From contig NZ_JAAOYM010000001.1 of assembly GCF_011761185.1 (NCBI RefSeq), positions 4,650,001 through 4,714,000 on the forward strand: DNA of 64,000 bases. The letters are read 5' to 3'. Positions 1-8,898 of this stretch are shown piece by piece (the first letter of the stretch is position 1; every line of letters begins with the position of its first letter). A model generated the notes under the pieces. It had not been told where the DNA came from. It did not search any database and saw only the letters and a program-made list of their open reading frames with translations. Made by a program: the position numbers and the translations under genes. Origin of the DNA: Saccharomonospora amisosensis. GTDB taxonomy: Bacteria; Actinomycetota; Actinomycetes; Mycobacteriales; Pseudonocardiaceae.

Positions 1-2
1 GC

Positions 3-731
3 ACGCTGCAAGCCGCCGTTCGGTACGCCGTGGACAACGACGTTGTCGTCGTGGCAGCCGCGGGTAACACCGGCGAGAACTGCCCCCAGAACGACCAGCG
101 AGACCCTGCCAAGCCGAAGACGATCGTGACGCCACCCTGGTTCGCAGAAGACGTACTTTCGGTAGCAGCCATTGACGAAACCGGCAGCGTGGCTGACTTC
201 AGCGTCCACGGACCATGGGTGACAGTCGCCGCACCGGGAACAGGCATCACATCCCTTGACCCGGCCGCCGGCTCCGGCGGTCTGGCGAATCTCACCATCG
301 AGAATGGCGAGCCACAACAGATCCAGGGCACCAGCTTCGCGGCGCCATATGTGTCGGGAGTCGCCGCGTTGGTACGTGCGAAGTACCCGGATCTGACGGC
401 CCGTCAGGTGATGTACCGGATCGCGTATACCGCACAGCATCCCGCGGCGTCGGGCGGTCGGGACAACTTCGTCGGCTACGGGATCATCGACCCCATGGCG
501 GCTCTTACGGCGACGGTGCCTTCCGAAGAGGGCATCGAGCCCGCAAGGGCTGACCAGCTCCCTTCGGACCTGCCTCTGACCGACAACCGCGACTGGACCC
601 CGATGGTCGTGGCTCTGGCCGGCTCCGGCGGTGCCCTCATGGCGTTGATCATCACTCTGTTCGTGGTACACACCATCCGCCGCAACCGCACCGACGAAGC
701 CCACCCCACGGATAGCCGGAAGCGCGTTTAG
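3..731 (+). CDS. mycP: Type VII secretion mycosin (subtilisin-like serine protease), 3' part
   Basis: This is the C-terminal part of a membrane-anchored S8 protease of the mycosin family; the reading frame is open to the left edge, so the start lies outside the window. Visible are the oxyanion-hole region AAAGNTGENC and the catalytic-serine motif GTSFAAPYVSGVAALV. The catalytic Asp and His would be upstream. A hydrophobic segment (about 20 residues) followed by a basic tail near the C-terminus is the usual mycosin membrane anchor. Mycosins process or stabilise ESX secretion at the outer face of the membrane. The convergent neighbour is eccB and eccE follows, so this is a T7SS locus. The last two codons and the TAG stop lie in a dispersed repeat. 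Confidence 0.93.
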   Translation, partial: TLQAAVRYAVDNDVVVVAAAGNTGENCPQNDQRDPAKPKTIVTPPWFAEDVLSVAAIDETGSVADFSVHGPWVTVAAPGTGITSLDPAAGSGGLANLTIENGEPQQIQGTSFAAPYVSGVAALVRAKYPDLTARQVMYRIAYTAQHPAASGGRDNFVGYGIIDPMAALTATVPSEEGIEPARADQLPSDLPLTDNRDWTPMVVALAGSGGALMALIITLFVVHTIRRNRTDEAHPTDSRKRV

Positions 732-742
732 CGGGCTAACCG
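725..742 (+). repeat. Dispersed repeat copy overlapping the mycP stop
   Basis: Core CGTTTAGCGGGCTAACCG. The TAG inside the repeat (729-731) is the stop codon of the mycosin gene, so the repeat determines the last residues of that protein. This is the variant with TAA instead of AAA on the right side, also seen at 32039-32089. Confidence 0.85.
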
Positions 743-874
743 CGCTTCCGCGGCCGGCATTTCCACCCCGGGGCCCGTCGTCGTTTGCCGTACCCCTTCC
801 TCAGCAGCACGTCACAACGCAGCCGCAGACACTTCGGCGACCAAGCTTCAGCCTGCCTTCTTCGGAGGGGAGCA

Positions 875-892
875 CGTTTAGCGGGCAAACCG
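875..892 (+). repeat. Dispersed repeat copy
   Basis: Exact core CGTTTAGCGGGCAAACCG, preceded by GCA and followed by TGG. It is in inverted orientation to the copy at 956-973. Confidence 0.9.
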
Positions 893-955
893 TGGCAAGG
901 ATGGGCAAGAACCCGGATCCAAAGACCCATCGTCGGGAACGCGTCCTCGCAGGGA

Positions 956-973
956 CGGTTTGCCCGCTAAACG
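956..973 (-). repeat. Dispersed repeat copy
   Basis: Exact reverse complement of the core at 875-892, flanked by matching bases (TGC after the core). The two copies form an inverted pair about 63 bases apart downstream of both mycP and eccB. Confidence 0.9.
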
Positions 974-1109
974 TGCCACATCCCACCGACTCCCCCGGCC
1001 GCCGGCACTACGTGGCCTTGGTTTCCCCATACTGCGCATCGCGACGGGCTCACCCGCGACATCCGGACTTGCGACCTCGCGCGGTTATCCGGCTCAAGGG
1101 CAGGCGATT

Positions 1110-2735
1110 TCAGTTACCGCCTGTCGTCCCGGCCGCACCGTCCTGTTGGAACGAGCCCGCGTTCGGGTCAACAGGTACGGCGTCGAATGTGCGCATGACG
1201 TCTTGGGTGTTCAGCGAAGCACCCACAGGAAGCAACTTGATAATGGACTCGGGAGCGGGGTCGAGCCTGTTCAACCCCAACCCGGTGGCGATGTCGGTGT
1301 TTGGGATGCCGTAGCGCATTCCTCGATCGGAGATGAGCTGGATGTTGCCCCTGCCGAAGGTTTCTTTGGTCGTCGCCGACCGCACCGCAGCCGCGAACCC
1401 CGGCCGCATGTAGAAGCTGTCGATCTTCCAGTTGTCAGGACTCGGGGACCCGATGTCGATCAGTTGCGGCTTGCCTTGGGCGTCCTTGGGTCCTGGCAGC
1501 TCAGAACCGACGTAGACGGCGGTGTAGGCGTCCTGTTGGGGGCCCGTGCCCTTGACACTCCAGCCGAGACATCCGACGGGGAACTTCAACGGGTCGAGCA
1601 CGGTGGGCACCGACGGCGGGTAGTAATCGACGTCGAGGTAGGCAGGGTCGTTCCTGCCAACGCTGGGAACATTCGTCAGTACGTCGGGGCTGACCCGCTC
1701 AACGGACTCGCCTCCGCCTTGGGTGTTGCTGAACCGGATCATGTCGGCAACGGCCTGCGTGATCGGTTGAGTACCCGAGCGAGTGATGACGTAGTATTCG
1801 GTGCTGTTGCTGCGTTCGATCGCGAAAACCGCCCCGACAGGAAGGCCATCAACGTCGAATCCGTCGGGCGTCTCGCCCGCTCCCGGCACTGTGGGTGCTT
1901 TTAGTTCGCCCACGGCAGGGATCGCGTTCAACAACCCCATCGAGATTCGCCTTGCCATAGCCGGGTCCAGCTCCAACGCACGGCGCACGGAGGCGTCCTC
2001 CATGTCGACCTCGGCCCGAACCGCGTTCGCGTTGGGTTGGTTCTCGTCAGTGCCTTGTCGGTAGATCAAATGATGCTTGCCGTCTTCGGCGACGACCAGG
2101 AGTGCTTGATTCTGCGTCAGTTCCCGCCCGAGATCCTTCAGGCCTGCGAACACGGTTGTCGTTGTCTCTGCCGAGTCTCGCGCCACGCCACTGGGCAGGT
2201 CACGGTTGATGTCGATCTGGTCGCAGACCGCCCAGTCAGTCGAGATGAGCTGGTCCTCTGCCGGCAGCAACTCAGGCCCGTTCGGTATGCCCTGAAGTCG
2301 TCCTCGCGGGATGTCTTTGAGCTGGTCGTCAGGAACCACTTCGGGCTCGGCCGCCTGGCCACCACTCCCGGCGGCCGCCGCTTGCCCGCCTTCCCCACCC
2401 TGTTGGGAGGCCATGAGCATAAGCCGCGCCGAAGCGAGGTTGAACGTCGGGATGAGCTTCTTCGGATTTTCCGCGACGACGTAGACGGAACCGGATGGCT
2501 CGCCGATGACGATGCCGGAATCCGGCGGCTTGGGAGCAGGCTTGAAGAACCCGACGATGATGAAGCCGACCATCGCCAGCGCACTCAGCACGACACCGAC
2601 AATGGTGGCACGCGAGTGCGTCCGCATGGGGTCGTGCAACATCACCGCGTCCTTGCGGACCAGCGCGGACTGCATGCGCCGCAGCACGAACCGGTACGCC
2701 TGAACTTGCGACTTGGTTGTCGGTGTTGACGGCAT
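1110..2735 (-). CDS. eccB: Type VII secretion protein EccB
   Basis: 541-residue core component of an ESX secretion machine. EccB is a bitopic membrane protein with a short cytosolic N-terminus, one membrane helix and a large extracytoplasmic domain. The N-terminus (VQAYRFVLRRMQSALVRKD) is the typical EccB opening, followed by a membrane helix at about residues 44-64. The periplasm-side domain contains two conserved-looking cysteines (in WAVCDQ and GCLGWSV), likely a disulphide. A Gly/Ala/Gln-rich insertion sits near residues 110-130. It is convergent with mycP and divergent from eccE, so it is probably transcribed separately from both. Confidence 0.95.
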   Translation of the reverse strand: MPSTPTTKSQVQAYRFVLRRMQSALVRKDAVMLHDPMRTHSRATIVGVVLSALAMVGFIIVGFFKPAPKPPDSGIVIGEPSGSVYVVAENPKKLIPTFNLASARLMLMASQQGGEGGQAAAAGSGGQAAEPEVVPDDQLKDIPRGRLQGIPNGPELLPAEDQLISTDWAVCDQIDINRDLPSGVARDSAETTTTVFAGLKDLGRELTQNQALLVVAEDGKHHLIYRQGTDENQPNANAVRAEVDMEDASVRRALELDPAMARRISMGLLNAIPAVGELKAPTVPGAGETPDGFDVDGLPVGAVFAIERSNSTEYYVITRSGTQPITQAVADMIRFSNTQGGGESVERVSPDVLTNVPSVGRNDPAYLDVDYYPPSVPTVLDPLKFPVGCLGWSVKGTGPQQDAYTAVYVGSELPGPKDAQGKPQLIDIGSPSPDNWKIDSFYMRPGFAAAVRSATTKETFGRGNIQLISDRGMRYGIPNTDIATGLGLNRLDPAPESIIKLLPVGASLNTQDVMRTFDAVPVDPNAGSFQQDGAAGTTGGN

Positions 2736-2887
2736 TCTCGACCTACAGCTCTCCCACTCGCGGTACGGTTCCGCAGGATAGCCGTGCGGGGAACCATCTG
2801 GTGTTGGTTTCTACCAACTCCGTCATGGTTCGGTTTCCCGGGACCGCTTGACGCCAGTTGTACGCACGAGGGGAAGAGAACGAGCGG

Positions 2888-4381
2888 ATGTCCGTCAGCA
2901 CTCCTCCACGTCGCACGGGCCCGCCGCCGAGACCGCAACCGCCGGTCGGGCGGCCCGCGGGTCCTCGACAGCGACCAGACGGGCCTGGCCGAGGCCCCGC
3001 AGTCCCACGCAGCCCGCAAGGTCCACACGGACCGCAGGGGCCAGGAGGGCCGGGGGGTCCTGGGGGGCCGGGCGGACCACCGGGGCCTCCACCCGGTCAG
3101 CAACCCCCTCGGCCGAACGGCTCCAGCCCACCGGCTCGTACAGCGCCACCTGCACGGCGCCGCACGCTTGGCGCAAGTTTCGGCCCGCTGCCAGTCGCGA
3201 ATGTGGTGCTGCTGGAGGTCGGGCTGGCGATCGGCCTCCTTCTTCTAGCCCTCAACAATTCCCTGCTGTACGTCGCGATAGCTGTCGTCGCAGTCGCGCT
3301 GGTCCTGGCTCTACTCCGTTGGGGTGGTCAGTGGTTCACCCAGTGGGCCGGATTGACCGCGCGCTACACCCTCCGGTCTCACGGCCGGGAAGTCACACCA
3401 CCACCACCGCCAACGGTGGAGAAGCTCGCTACCGAGGCTGCCGAACAGAACGTGATCGGCCCCGACGACGCGAGAGTCAGCCTGCTCCGGCTCGCTGTGC
3501 CGGACCTTGTGGTGGCATACGGCAAGGATCACGAACACCAGGATGTGGGGCTTGCCTGGCACGACGGAAACTGGACCGCAGTGCTGCTGGTGGAGCCGAC
3601 ACCAGCACTGATCACGCAGGCAGGCGGTGCCCCGAGCCTGCCCCTGTCGGCATTGGCGCCGTGTCTGGAAGACCGCGGCGTGGTCCTCGACTCCATACAG
3701 CTGACCTGGCACTGCTACCCGGGCAGTGCCGCCCTACCCGCCGATTCTCCCGCGCTGAGTTCTTACATGGAGGTGCTCGGACCACTTCCTGCTGCGGCGC
3801 GCCGCACAACGTGGGTTTCCATCCGGCTCGACCCGAAGCGGTGCCCCGCAGCGGTACAGGAACGTGGTGGCGGCGTAGTCGGGTCACATCGAGCACTGAT
3901 CGGTGCGCTGTCACGAGTGCGCAACGCGTTGGAATCACGAGGCGTACCGACCCGGCCCCTCAATCCCGACGAACTGCTGCGAGCAGGGATCTCCGCCGCC
4001 GAACTCACCGGTGTCGCTGGATCCGACACTCGCGTCAGGCTGCGCGAACGCTGGACCGGCGTGACAGCCGCGGGAATAGGGCATGCCAGCTACGCGATCA
4101 CGGGTTGGCCCAAGGGCAAGATCAGCAGCAACCTCAACGCGCTCACGAGCGTGCGCGCACTTTCCGCGACGGTGGCTATGGCAATCTCGCCCGCGCAGGA
4201 GAGTGGCAAGATCGCGCTGCGGGGTGTTGTCCGGGTCAGCGCCCGCAACCCCCGTGAACTCGAGGCAGCGGACCAGCGCCTGACGAACATTTCCGGCCGC
4301 CTTGGGGTGGCACTGACACCGCTGCGTGGCCTACAGGCGGCTGGCTTCTCCGCAACTCTTCCGATAGGAGGCACCGCGTGA
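2888..4381 (+). CDS. eccE: Type VII secretion protein EccE
   Basis: 497 residues from the ATG at 2888, which has a purine-rich GAGGGGAAGAG stretch upstream; a start ten codons earlier is possible. The first 90 or so residues are very rich in Pro, Gly and Arg with GGP repeats. Two adjacent membrane helices follow (VANVVLLEVGLAIGLLLLAL and the stretch beginning LLYVAIAVVAVALVLALL), then a large soluble domain. This is the EccE layout; EccE sits at the periphery of the ESX membrane complex. The next gene overlaps the stop by four bases. Assignment rests on topology, length and context rather than on a catalytic motif. Confidence 0.85.
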   Translation: MSVSTPPRRTGPPPRPQPPVGRPAGPRQRPDGPGRGPAVPRSPQGPHGPQGPGGPGGPGGPGGPPGPPPGQQPPRPNGSSPPARTAPPARRRTLGASFGPLPVANVVLLEVGLAIGLLLLALNNSLLYVAIAVVAVALVLALLRWGGQWFTQWAGLTARYTLRSHGREVTPPPPPTVEKLATEAAEQNVIGPDDARVSLLRLAVPDLVVAYGKDHEHQDVGLAWHDGNWTAVLLVEPTPALITQAGGAPSLPLSALAPCLEDRGVVLDSIQLTWHCYPGSAALPADSPALSSYMEVLGPLPAAARRTTWVSIRLDPKRCPAAVQERGGGVVGSHRALIGALSRVRNALESRGVPTRPLNPDELLRAGISAAELTGVAGSDTRVRLRERWTGVTAAGIGHASYAITGWPKGKISSNLNALTSVRALSATVAMAISPAQESGKIALRGVVRVSARNPRELEAADQRLTNISGRLGVALTPLRGLQAAGFSATLPIGGTA

Positions 4382-5100
4382 CCACCCGCGTTCACGATGC
4401 CAACAACGGCGCCGGGGTGGCTGCGGAATTCATCGTCGACCCGACGCTGCTCGACGCCATCAGCCCGTCAGGTGATCGGGGCGGCATCGTGCTGGGGTCA
4501 GGGCTGCAGGGTGAGCCGCTGACCATCTCAGCCCTGCGCTCCACGCCGACGAGGATCGTGCTCGTCGGTGGGCTTTACCTCGCCCGGCAGGTCGCCTTGC
4601 GTGCGATGGCGGTAGGGGCGTGGGTCGTCGTCGCGACGGGTAGGCCCACCGCGTGGCATGTGTTGTCGCAGGCTGCGGGTACCCAGCGCAACGGCCAGCC
4701 TTCACCGCTGGTGCAGATCCGGCGACTCTCGCCTGTCGAGCTTCCAAGGCCGTCGGAAGATGCGCCATTGCTGGTTGTACACGACGGCGGCCCTACACCG
4801 CAGGATCTGTTTCCTCCCCGATCGCCGTGGCAAACCACCGTTTATGTGCTGCCGTACCTGCATCCGCAAGCGGGTGCGCTCGCGAACGCCGCGGACCTGG
4901 TGCTGATGCAGCGGCTTCCAGCAGGACAGGCCGAACTCGCGGCGCGTATCTGGCGATTGCCCTTCCAGATGAAGGGGCAACTGACGATGCTGAAGGACGA
5001 CCAAGTGGTCGCTCTTGGTCGAAACCTTTGGCGACCACTTCGCCTGGTGACCACGAGCAAGGAACAACAGATCCTGGGCCCCGTCCGGCGCGGCGACTGA
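4378..5100 (+). CDS. ESX-linked conserved hypothetical protein
   Basis: 240 residues, GTG start inside the eccE stop (GTGA overlap), so it is translationally coupled to eccE. There is no signal peptide and no convincing membrane helix. The central part (TRIVLVGGLYLARQVALRAM, then VVVATGRPTAWHVL) alternates hydrophobic strands and helices as in an alpha/beta nucleotide-binding fold, but I see no Walker A motif. The second half contains LLVVHDGGPTPQDL and a beta-rich tail. I do not recognise the family. Position makes a cytosolic accessory role in this ESX system likely, but that is inference. Confidence 0.75.
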   Translation: MTTRVHDANNGAGVAAEFIVDPTLLDAISPSGDRGGIVLGSGLQGEPLTISALRSTPTRIVLVGGLYLARQVALRAMAVGAWVVVATGRPTAWHVLSQAAGTQRNGQPSPLVQIRRLSPVELPRPSEDAPLLVVHDGGPTPQDLFPPRSPWQTTVYVLPYLHPQAGALANAADLVLMQRLPAGQAELAARIWRLPFQMKGQLTMLKDDQVVALGRNLWRPLRLVTTSKEQQILGPVRRGD

Positions 5101-5112
5101 CACGCCCAACAA

Positions 5113-5161
5113 CGCGGTTTGCCCGCGAAACGTGCGCACCGCGTTTCGCGGGCAAGCCGCG
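5113..5161. repeat. Inverted pair of dispersed repeats (hairpin)
   Basis: Two copies of the repeat, cores 5115-5132 (minus) and 5142-5159 (plus, one mismatch), separated by 9 bases and extended by flanking bases, giving a stem of about 20 bp with one mismatch. It lies 13 bases after the stop of the ESX-linked gene, so it could end the eccE transcript, although there is no T-run after it. Confidence 0.85.
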
Positions 5162-5280
5162 TCTTGACCTCACTCGCCGGCCAAGCGCGGGGGGGTACAG
5201 GGCTGTGGATAACCGCGCCCTTGTGGACAACTCACGATAGGCCGTGCCTGAATGTCGGTCAGCCCAGCAAGGTTTACTGG

Positions 5281-6180
5281 GTGAACAGAACAACGAGGCC
5301 ACACGAGCTGACAAACGTCTTCCGCGGATCAGTTGCCCGTGCCGAAGGGTACGTAACAGAAGCCCAGCTACGCGGGCCGATGTTCCGACGGCTGTTTCAG
5401 GACGTCTACGCGCCGGCCCACCTGCCGGTGACGCACGAACTCCGCTGCCGCGGCGCGGCATTGATCGTTCCCAAAGAAGCGGTGCTGACAGGCCGGTCAG
5501 CCGCGACAGTCCTCGGGATCGACCTCGCCAAACCGCACGACCCAGTTGAATTCGTCGTTCCAGAGAAATCGCGTTTCGGTCCCATAAGCGGTATCCGCGT
5601 GCGCAGGACAGCTGTCAAACGAAAAGAATCCCGACCCTGGCAGGGCATCAGGATAGCCCGGCCCACTCGCATAGCTCTTGATCTACTGCTGCGACTCTCG
5701 CCGCGAACGCACGGATGGATAAGGCGGCTACGCATAGCTGTCCCAGACCTTGACGCATTCCTGCGCTCGAAGCTGGTTTCCACGAAGGCGCTAGAACGTA
5801 CTCTCCGAGATCGGCGTAATCGGGGTATCAGACTCGCACGAGAGGCTCTCCTCATGTCCGACGCACGAGCGGAATCACTTCCCGAGTCAGAACTGCGGGT
5901 CGTCCTCGAAACAGGAGGCCTCAACCCGACTCCGCAGTACCGGATTCTGAAGAATGGTACAGAAGTGGCCCGGCTCGATCTCGCGATCACCGAAACACGA
6001 ACGGCTATAGAGTACGACGGTTACTGGCATCGAGAACGAAGACAGACCCTCCTCGACCGAGCCCGACGTGGGCGACTCGCTGCCGAAGGATGGCGGTTCG
6101 TCATTGTCACCGCTGAAGACTTGACAGGCGATCCGAACAAGATACTGGAGGCCGTGCGCCGCGCCCAGCAATCGCCCTAG
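5281..6180 (+). CDS. AbiEi-like / DUF559-type protein with nuclease-like C-terminus
   Basis: 299 residues from a GTG at 5281. The frame is open further upstream only by reading through the repeat hairpin, so that extension is rejected. The N-terminal part (VARAEGYVTEAQLRG, then RRLFQDVYAP) resembles the winged-helix domain of AbiEi-type antitoxins. The C-terminal part (LDLAITETRTAIEYDGYWH, then RARRGRLAAEGWRFVIVTAEDL) resembles the Vsr-like DUF559 fold with an acidic D...E-x-D core. It uses codons rare in its neighbours (ATA, CTA, CTT, AGA), suggesting transfer or weak selection. No partner toxin is visible next to it. It converges on truA with a four-base overlap. Confidence 0.75.
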   Translation: MNRTTRPHELTNVFRGSVARAEGYVTEAQLRGPMFRRLFQDVYAPAHLPVTHELRCRGAALIVPKEAVLTGRSAATVLGIDLAKPHDPVEFVVPEKSRFGPISGIRVRRTAVKRKESRPWQGIRIARPTRIALDLLLRLSPRTHGWIRRLRIAVPDLDAFLRSKLVSTKALERTLRDRRNRGIRLAREALLMSDARAESLPESELRVVLETGGLNPTPQYRILKNGTEVARLDLAITETRTAIEYDGYWHRERRQTLLDRARRGRLAAEGWRFVIVTAEDLTGDPNKILEAVRRAQQSP

Positions 6181-7070
6181 GAACTGCTCGGGTGCGCGGA
6201 TCGAGTATTGCGGGTCTCATTGGCTCGCGCGGCGAGCTCACCTGCAGGCGGATAGTCAACGCCAATCAATGTCAGCCCGTGGGGCGGCGCTACCGCACTG
6301 TCGCGTAGGTGACTGCGAAGCGATTCGACAACTGATGCAGCACTGCGGCGCCCATCTCCCACCAGCAATAGTGCCCCCACAAGGCTGCGAACCATGGAGT
6401 GGCAGAACGCATCGGCCGTAACCGTCGCGTGTATCTCGTGTTCGCCCACTTGCCGCCAGCTCAGCCGTTGCAGATGTCTGATGGTCGTTGCGCCCTCACG
6501 CTGCTTGCAGAAGGCGGCGAAGTCGTGCAGCCCGATGAGAGGGCTTGCGGCTTCGTTCATGGCTTCCACAACAAGTGCCCGCGGCCACGCCAGGGTGTCC
6601 CGTCGACGCAGCGGGTCAACGCCCCATGGCGCATCCGACACCTTGTACAGATAGTGCCGTCTCATGGCGGAGAACCGGGCATCAAAACCGTCCGGCGCGA
6701 CATCGACCGCCAATACCCGTACATCTGGCGGAAGAACCCTGTTCCAACGGTGTCGTAAGCGGATCAGGTCAGGGACACCCTGCTCATCCACAGCCAAGCC
6801 CCGCAACGTTTTGCCCGCGAAACGCGATGCGTCGACATGGGCGACTTGGGCAGTGGCGTGGACGCCCGCATCTGTGCGGCCCGCGACCACCATGGGTCCG
6901 ACCATCGCCTCGCCCGGTGGTTGCTTCGCGAGCGCTTCCTCGAGCACTCCCTGCACTGTCCGTTGCCGTGGCTGCTTTGCCCACCCGGAAAAGTCGGTGC
7001 CGTCATAGGCCAAGTCGAGACGAATACGAACGAGCCCGCCATCCACTGTGGGAACGGCGGGCTCGTTCAT
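6177..7070 (-). CDS. truA: tRNA pseudouridine(38-40) synthase TruA
   Basis: 297 residues. TruA isomerises uridines 38-40 in the anticodon arm of many tRNAs. The catalytic Asp is in AGRTDAGVHATAQVAHVD (Asp67), and the N-terminal YDGTDFSGWAKQPRQRTVQG is characteristic. It is the last gene of the alpha-operon run, 14 bases after rplQ. A copy of the dispersed repeat lies inside the gene at 6807-6824 and encodes part of the stretch RFAGKTLRG just after the active-site region. The reading frame is intact, so the repeat is tolerated in a surface segment or has become part of the protein. Confidence 0.96.
   Translation of the reverse strand: MNEPAVPTVDGGLVRIRLDLAYDGTDFSGWAKQPRQRTVQGVLEEALAKQPPGEAMVGPMVVAGRTDAGVHATAQVAHVDASRFAGKTLRGLAVDEQGVPDLIRLRHRWNRVLPPDVRVLAVDVAPDGFDARFSAMRRHYLYKVSDAPWGVDPLRRRDTLAWPRALVVEAMNEAASPLIGLHDFAAFCKQREGATTIRHLQRLSWRQVGEHEIHATVTADAFCHSMVRSLVGALLLVGDGRRSAASVVESLRSHLRDSAVAPPHGLTLIGVDYPPAGELAARANETRNTRSAHPSSS
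6807..6824 (-). repeat. Dispersed repeat copy inside truA
   Basis: Core CGTTTCGCGGGCAAAACG read on the minus strand, the C-variant also found at 5142, 32977 and 53866. It is the only copy in the window inside a coding sequence rather than at or between gene ends. Confidence 0.85.
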
Positions 7071-7084
7071 CGGACTTTGAGCCG

Positions 7085-7681
7085 TCAGGACTCTTCCTTC
7101 TTGTCGCTCGGCTCACCGGTAGGCGCTTCAGCGCCCTCGGCGGGGTCCGCAGTGGCCTCGTCCGTCGCAGTGGTCGGCGCCTCCGCGTCCTGGTCGGCGG
7201 CCGACTCCTTCTCAGCCTGAGCAGTCTCCTCGGGCTTCGACTCCTCTGCCCGCGTCTCGGACGCCGCAGACTTGTCCTTCGCGAACTTCGTCTTCTTCGC
7301 GGCCTCGGCCTCTGCCGTCACGGTCTTCTCCGACACCAGTTCGATGACTGCCATCGGAGCGTTGTCGCCCTTGCGTGGCAGTGTCCTGGTGATTCGTACA
7401 TAGCCACCGTTGCGGTCCTCGAAGAAGGGGCCGATCTCGGCCATCAGCTTGTGCACGACGTCCTTGTCGCGCACGACACGCATGATCTGGCGGCGGTTAT
7501 GCAGATCACCGCGCTTGGCCTTGGTGATCAGCTTCTCCGCGAGTGGCCGCACACGCTTCGCCTTCGCCTCGGTCGTGGTGATCTTGCCGTGCGCGAACAA
7601 CGACGTGGCCAGGTTGGCCAGCATCAACCGCTCGTGCGCGGGCGATCCGCCGAGACGGGGTCCCTTGGTGGGAGTGGGCAT
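7085..7681 (-). CDS. rplQ: 50S ribosomal protein L17
   Basis: 198 residues. The first about 120 are the conserved L17 fold ([20 protein letters not shown], then [17 protein letters not shown] and [20 protein letters not shown]). A tail of about 75 residues rich in Glu, Ala, Lys and Thr follows; such acidic extensions occur in actinobacterial L17 and are probably disordered. L17 binds 23S rRNA near the peptide exit tunnel. It lies 37 bases downstream of rpoA and just before truA. Confidence 0.97.
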   Translation of the reverse strand: MPTPTKGPRLGGSPAHERLMLANLATSLFAHGKITTTEAKAKRVRPLAEKLITKAKRGDLHNRRQIMRVVRDKDVVHKLMAEIGPFFEDRNGGYVRITRTLPRKGDNAPMAVIELVSEKTVTAEAEAAKKTKFAKDKSAASETRAEESKPEETAQAEKESAADQDAEAPTTATDEATADPAEGAEAPTGEPSDKKEES

Positions 7682-7718
7682 CGGTTCTCCTCGTTCAGCT
7701 CGTCAGCCGCAAGACGAC

Positions 7719-8783
7719 TTACAGCTGCTCCGTCTCTGCGTAGTCCTGACCATCGTCATGACCGGTGTCGGGCAGGCCAGGGGTAGCTTCGGCCCCCCAC
7801 GTCTCACCCTCGTAGGTGGACGCCGCCGCAGTGGGATCAAACCCAGGCGGGCTGTCCTTCAACGTGAGACCAAGACCGACGAGCTTCATCTTGACCTCGT
7901 CGATCGACTTCGCACCGAAGTTACGAATATCGAGCAAGTCCGCCTCACTGCGGGAAACCAACTCGCCGACAGTGTGGATGCCCTCACGCTTGAGGCAGTT
8001 GTAAGACCGCACCGTCAGGTCGAGGTCCTCGATCGGCATCGCGTAGGCCGCGATGGTGTCCGCCTCCTGCGGCGAGGGGCCAATCTCGATGCCCTCGGCA
8101 TCAACATTCAGCTCACGCGCGAGGCCGAACAGCTCAACCAGCGTCTTGCCCGCCGATGCGACGGCGTCCCTGGGAGTGATCGACGGCTTGGTCTCCACAT
8201 CGAGAACCAGCTTGTCGAAGTCCGTGCGCTGCTCGACACGGGTGGCCTCAACCTTGTAGGTCACCTTCAGCACCGGTGAGTAGATCGAGTCAATGGGAAT
8301 TCGACCGATCTCGGCACCAGCCTGCTTGTTCTGCAGTGCAGGAACGTACCCGCGGCCACGTTCGACGACGAGCTCGATCTCGAGCTTGCCCTTGCCGTTC
8401 AGCGAGGCGATGTGCAAATCCGGATTGTGAACCGTCACACCAGCTGGTGGCACAATGTCAGCGGCGGTGACCTCACCGGGTCCCTGCTTGCGCAGGTACA
8501 TCGTGACGGGCTCGTCCTCCTCGGAGGAGACCACGAGCTCCTTGAGGTTCAGGATGATCTCGGTGACATCTTCCTTCACCCCGGGAACGGTGGTGAATTC
8601 GTGCAGCACACCGTCGATGCGAATGCTGGTGACCGCAGCGCCCGGGATCGAGGACAGCAGCGTACGCCGCAGCGAGTTGCCGAGCGTGTAGCCGAAGCCT
8701 GGCTCGAGCGGCTCGATGGTGAACCGTGAGCGGGTCTCGTTGACCGTCTCTTCGCCGAGAGTCGGCCGCTGGGAAATGAGCAC
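7719..8783 (-). CDS. rpoA: DNA-directed RNA polymerase alpha subunit
   Basis: 354 residues from the GTG at 8783, chosen because the protein then starts [12 protein letters not shown] as alpha subunits do and a purine-rich GGAAGAAGGAAA lies directly upstream. A longer frame to 8816 is less likely. The N-terminal domain (about 1-230) forms the dimer that nucleates core assembly. The C-terminal domain ([20 protein letters not shown], then [20 protein letters not shown]) contacts UP elements and activators. It is embedded between rpsD and rplQ in the alpha operon. Confidence 0.97.
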   Translation of the reverse strand: MLISQRPTLGEETVNETRSRFTIEPLEPGFGYTLGNSLRRTLLSSIPGAAVTSIRIDGVLHEFTTVPGVKEDVTEIILNLKELVVSSEEDEPVTMYLRKQGPGEVTAADIVPPAGVTVHNPDLHIASLNGKGKLEIELVVERGRGYVPALQNKQAGAEIGRIPIDSIYSPVLKVTYKVEATRVEQRTDFDKLVLDVETKPSITPRDAVASAGKTLVELFGLARELNVDAEGIEIGPSPQEADTIAAYAMPIEDLDLTVRSYNCLKREGIHTVGELVSRSEADLLDIRNFGAKSIDEVKMKLVGLGLTLKDSPPGFDPTAAASTYEGETWGAEATPGLPDTGHDDGQDYAETEQL

Positions 8784-8898
8784 TTTCCTTCTTCCTTTCC
8801 TGCCGGCGCCCGCCATATGACGCCGAAAGGTGTGGCGTAGCGGCGACGCGCTTCGGGCGCCGCCGCCAACCCATTCCTGGCCGAAGCCAGGCCCTGGG

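Larger units (their letters stand above)
743..1109. other. Gap between convergent mycP and eccB
   Basis: About 370 bases between two converging genes. I see no credible coding frame here. The only clear structure is a pair of inverted copies of the dispersed repeat (875-892 and 956-973), which could fold into a long-loop hairpin. Confidence 0.6.

Noticed and set aside
960-1904. Plus-strand ORF across the repeat and the end of eccB
   Set aside because: Starts inside a dispersed repeat and then mirrors the eccB coding sequence.
2960-3130. GGP-type tandem repeats in the DNA of eccE
   Set aside because: Low-complexity coding for the Pro/Gly-rich N-terminus; period and purity are too poor for a separate repeat element.
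5119-5280. Upstream extension of the AbiEi-like gene
   Set aside because: Its first residues (MPAKRA) come from the repeat; the same MPAKRA appears wherever the repeat is read in this frame, so it is not a real start.
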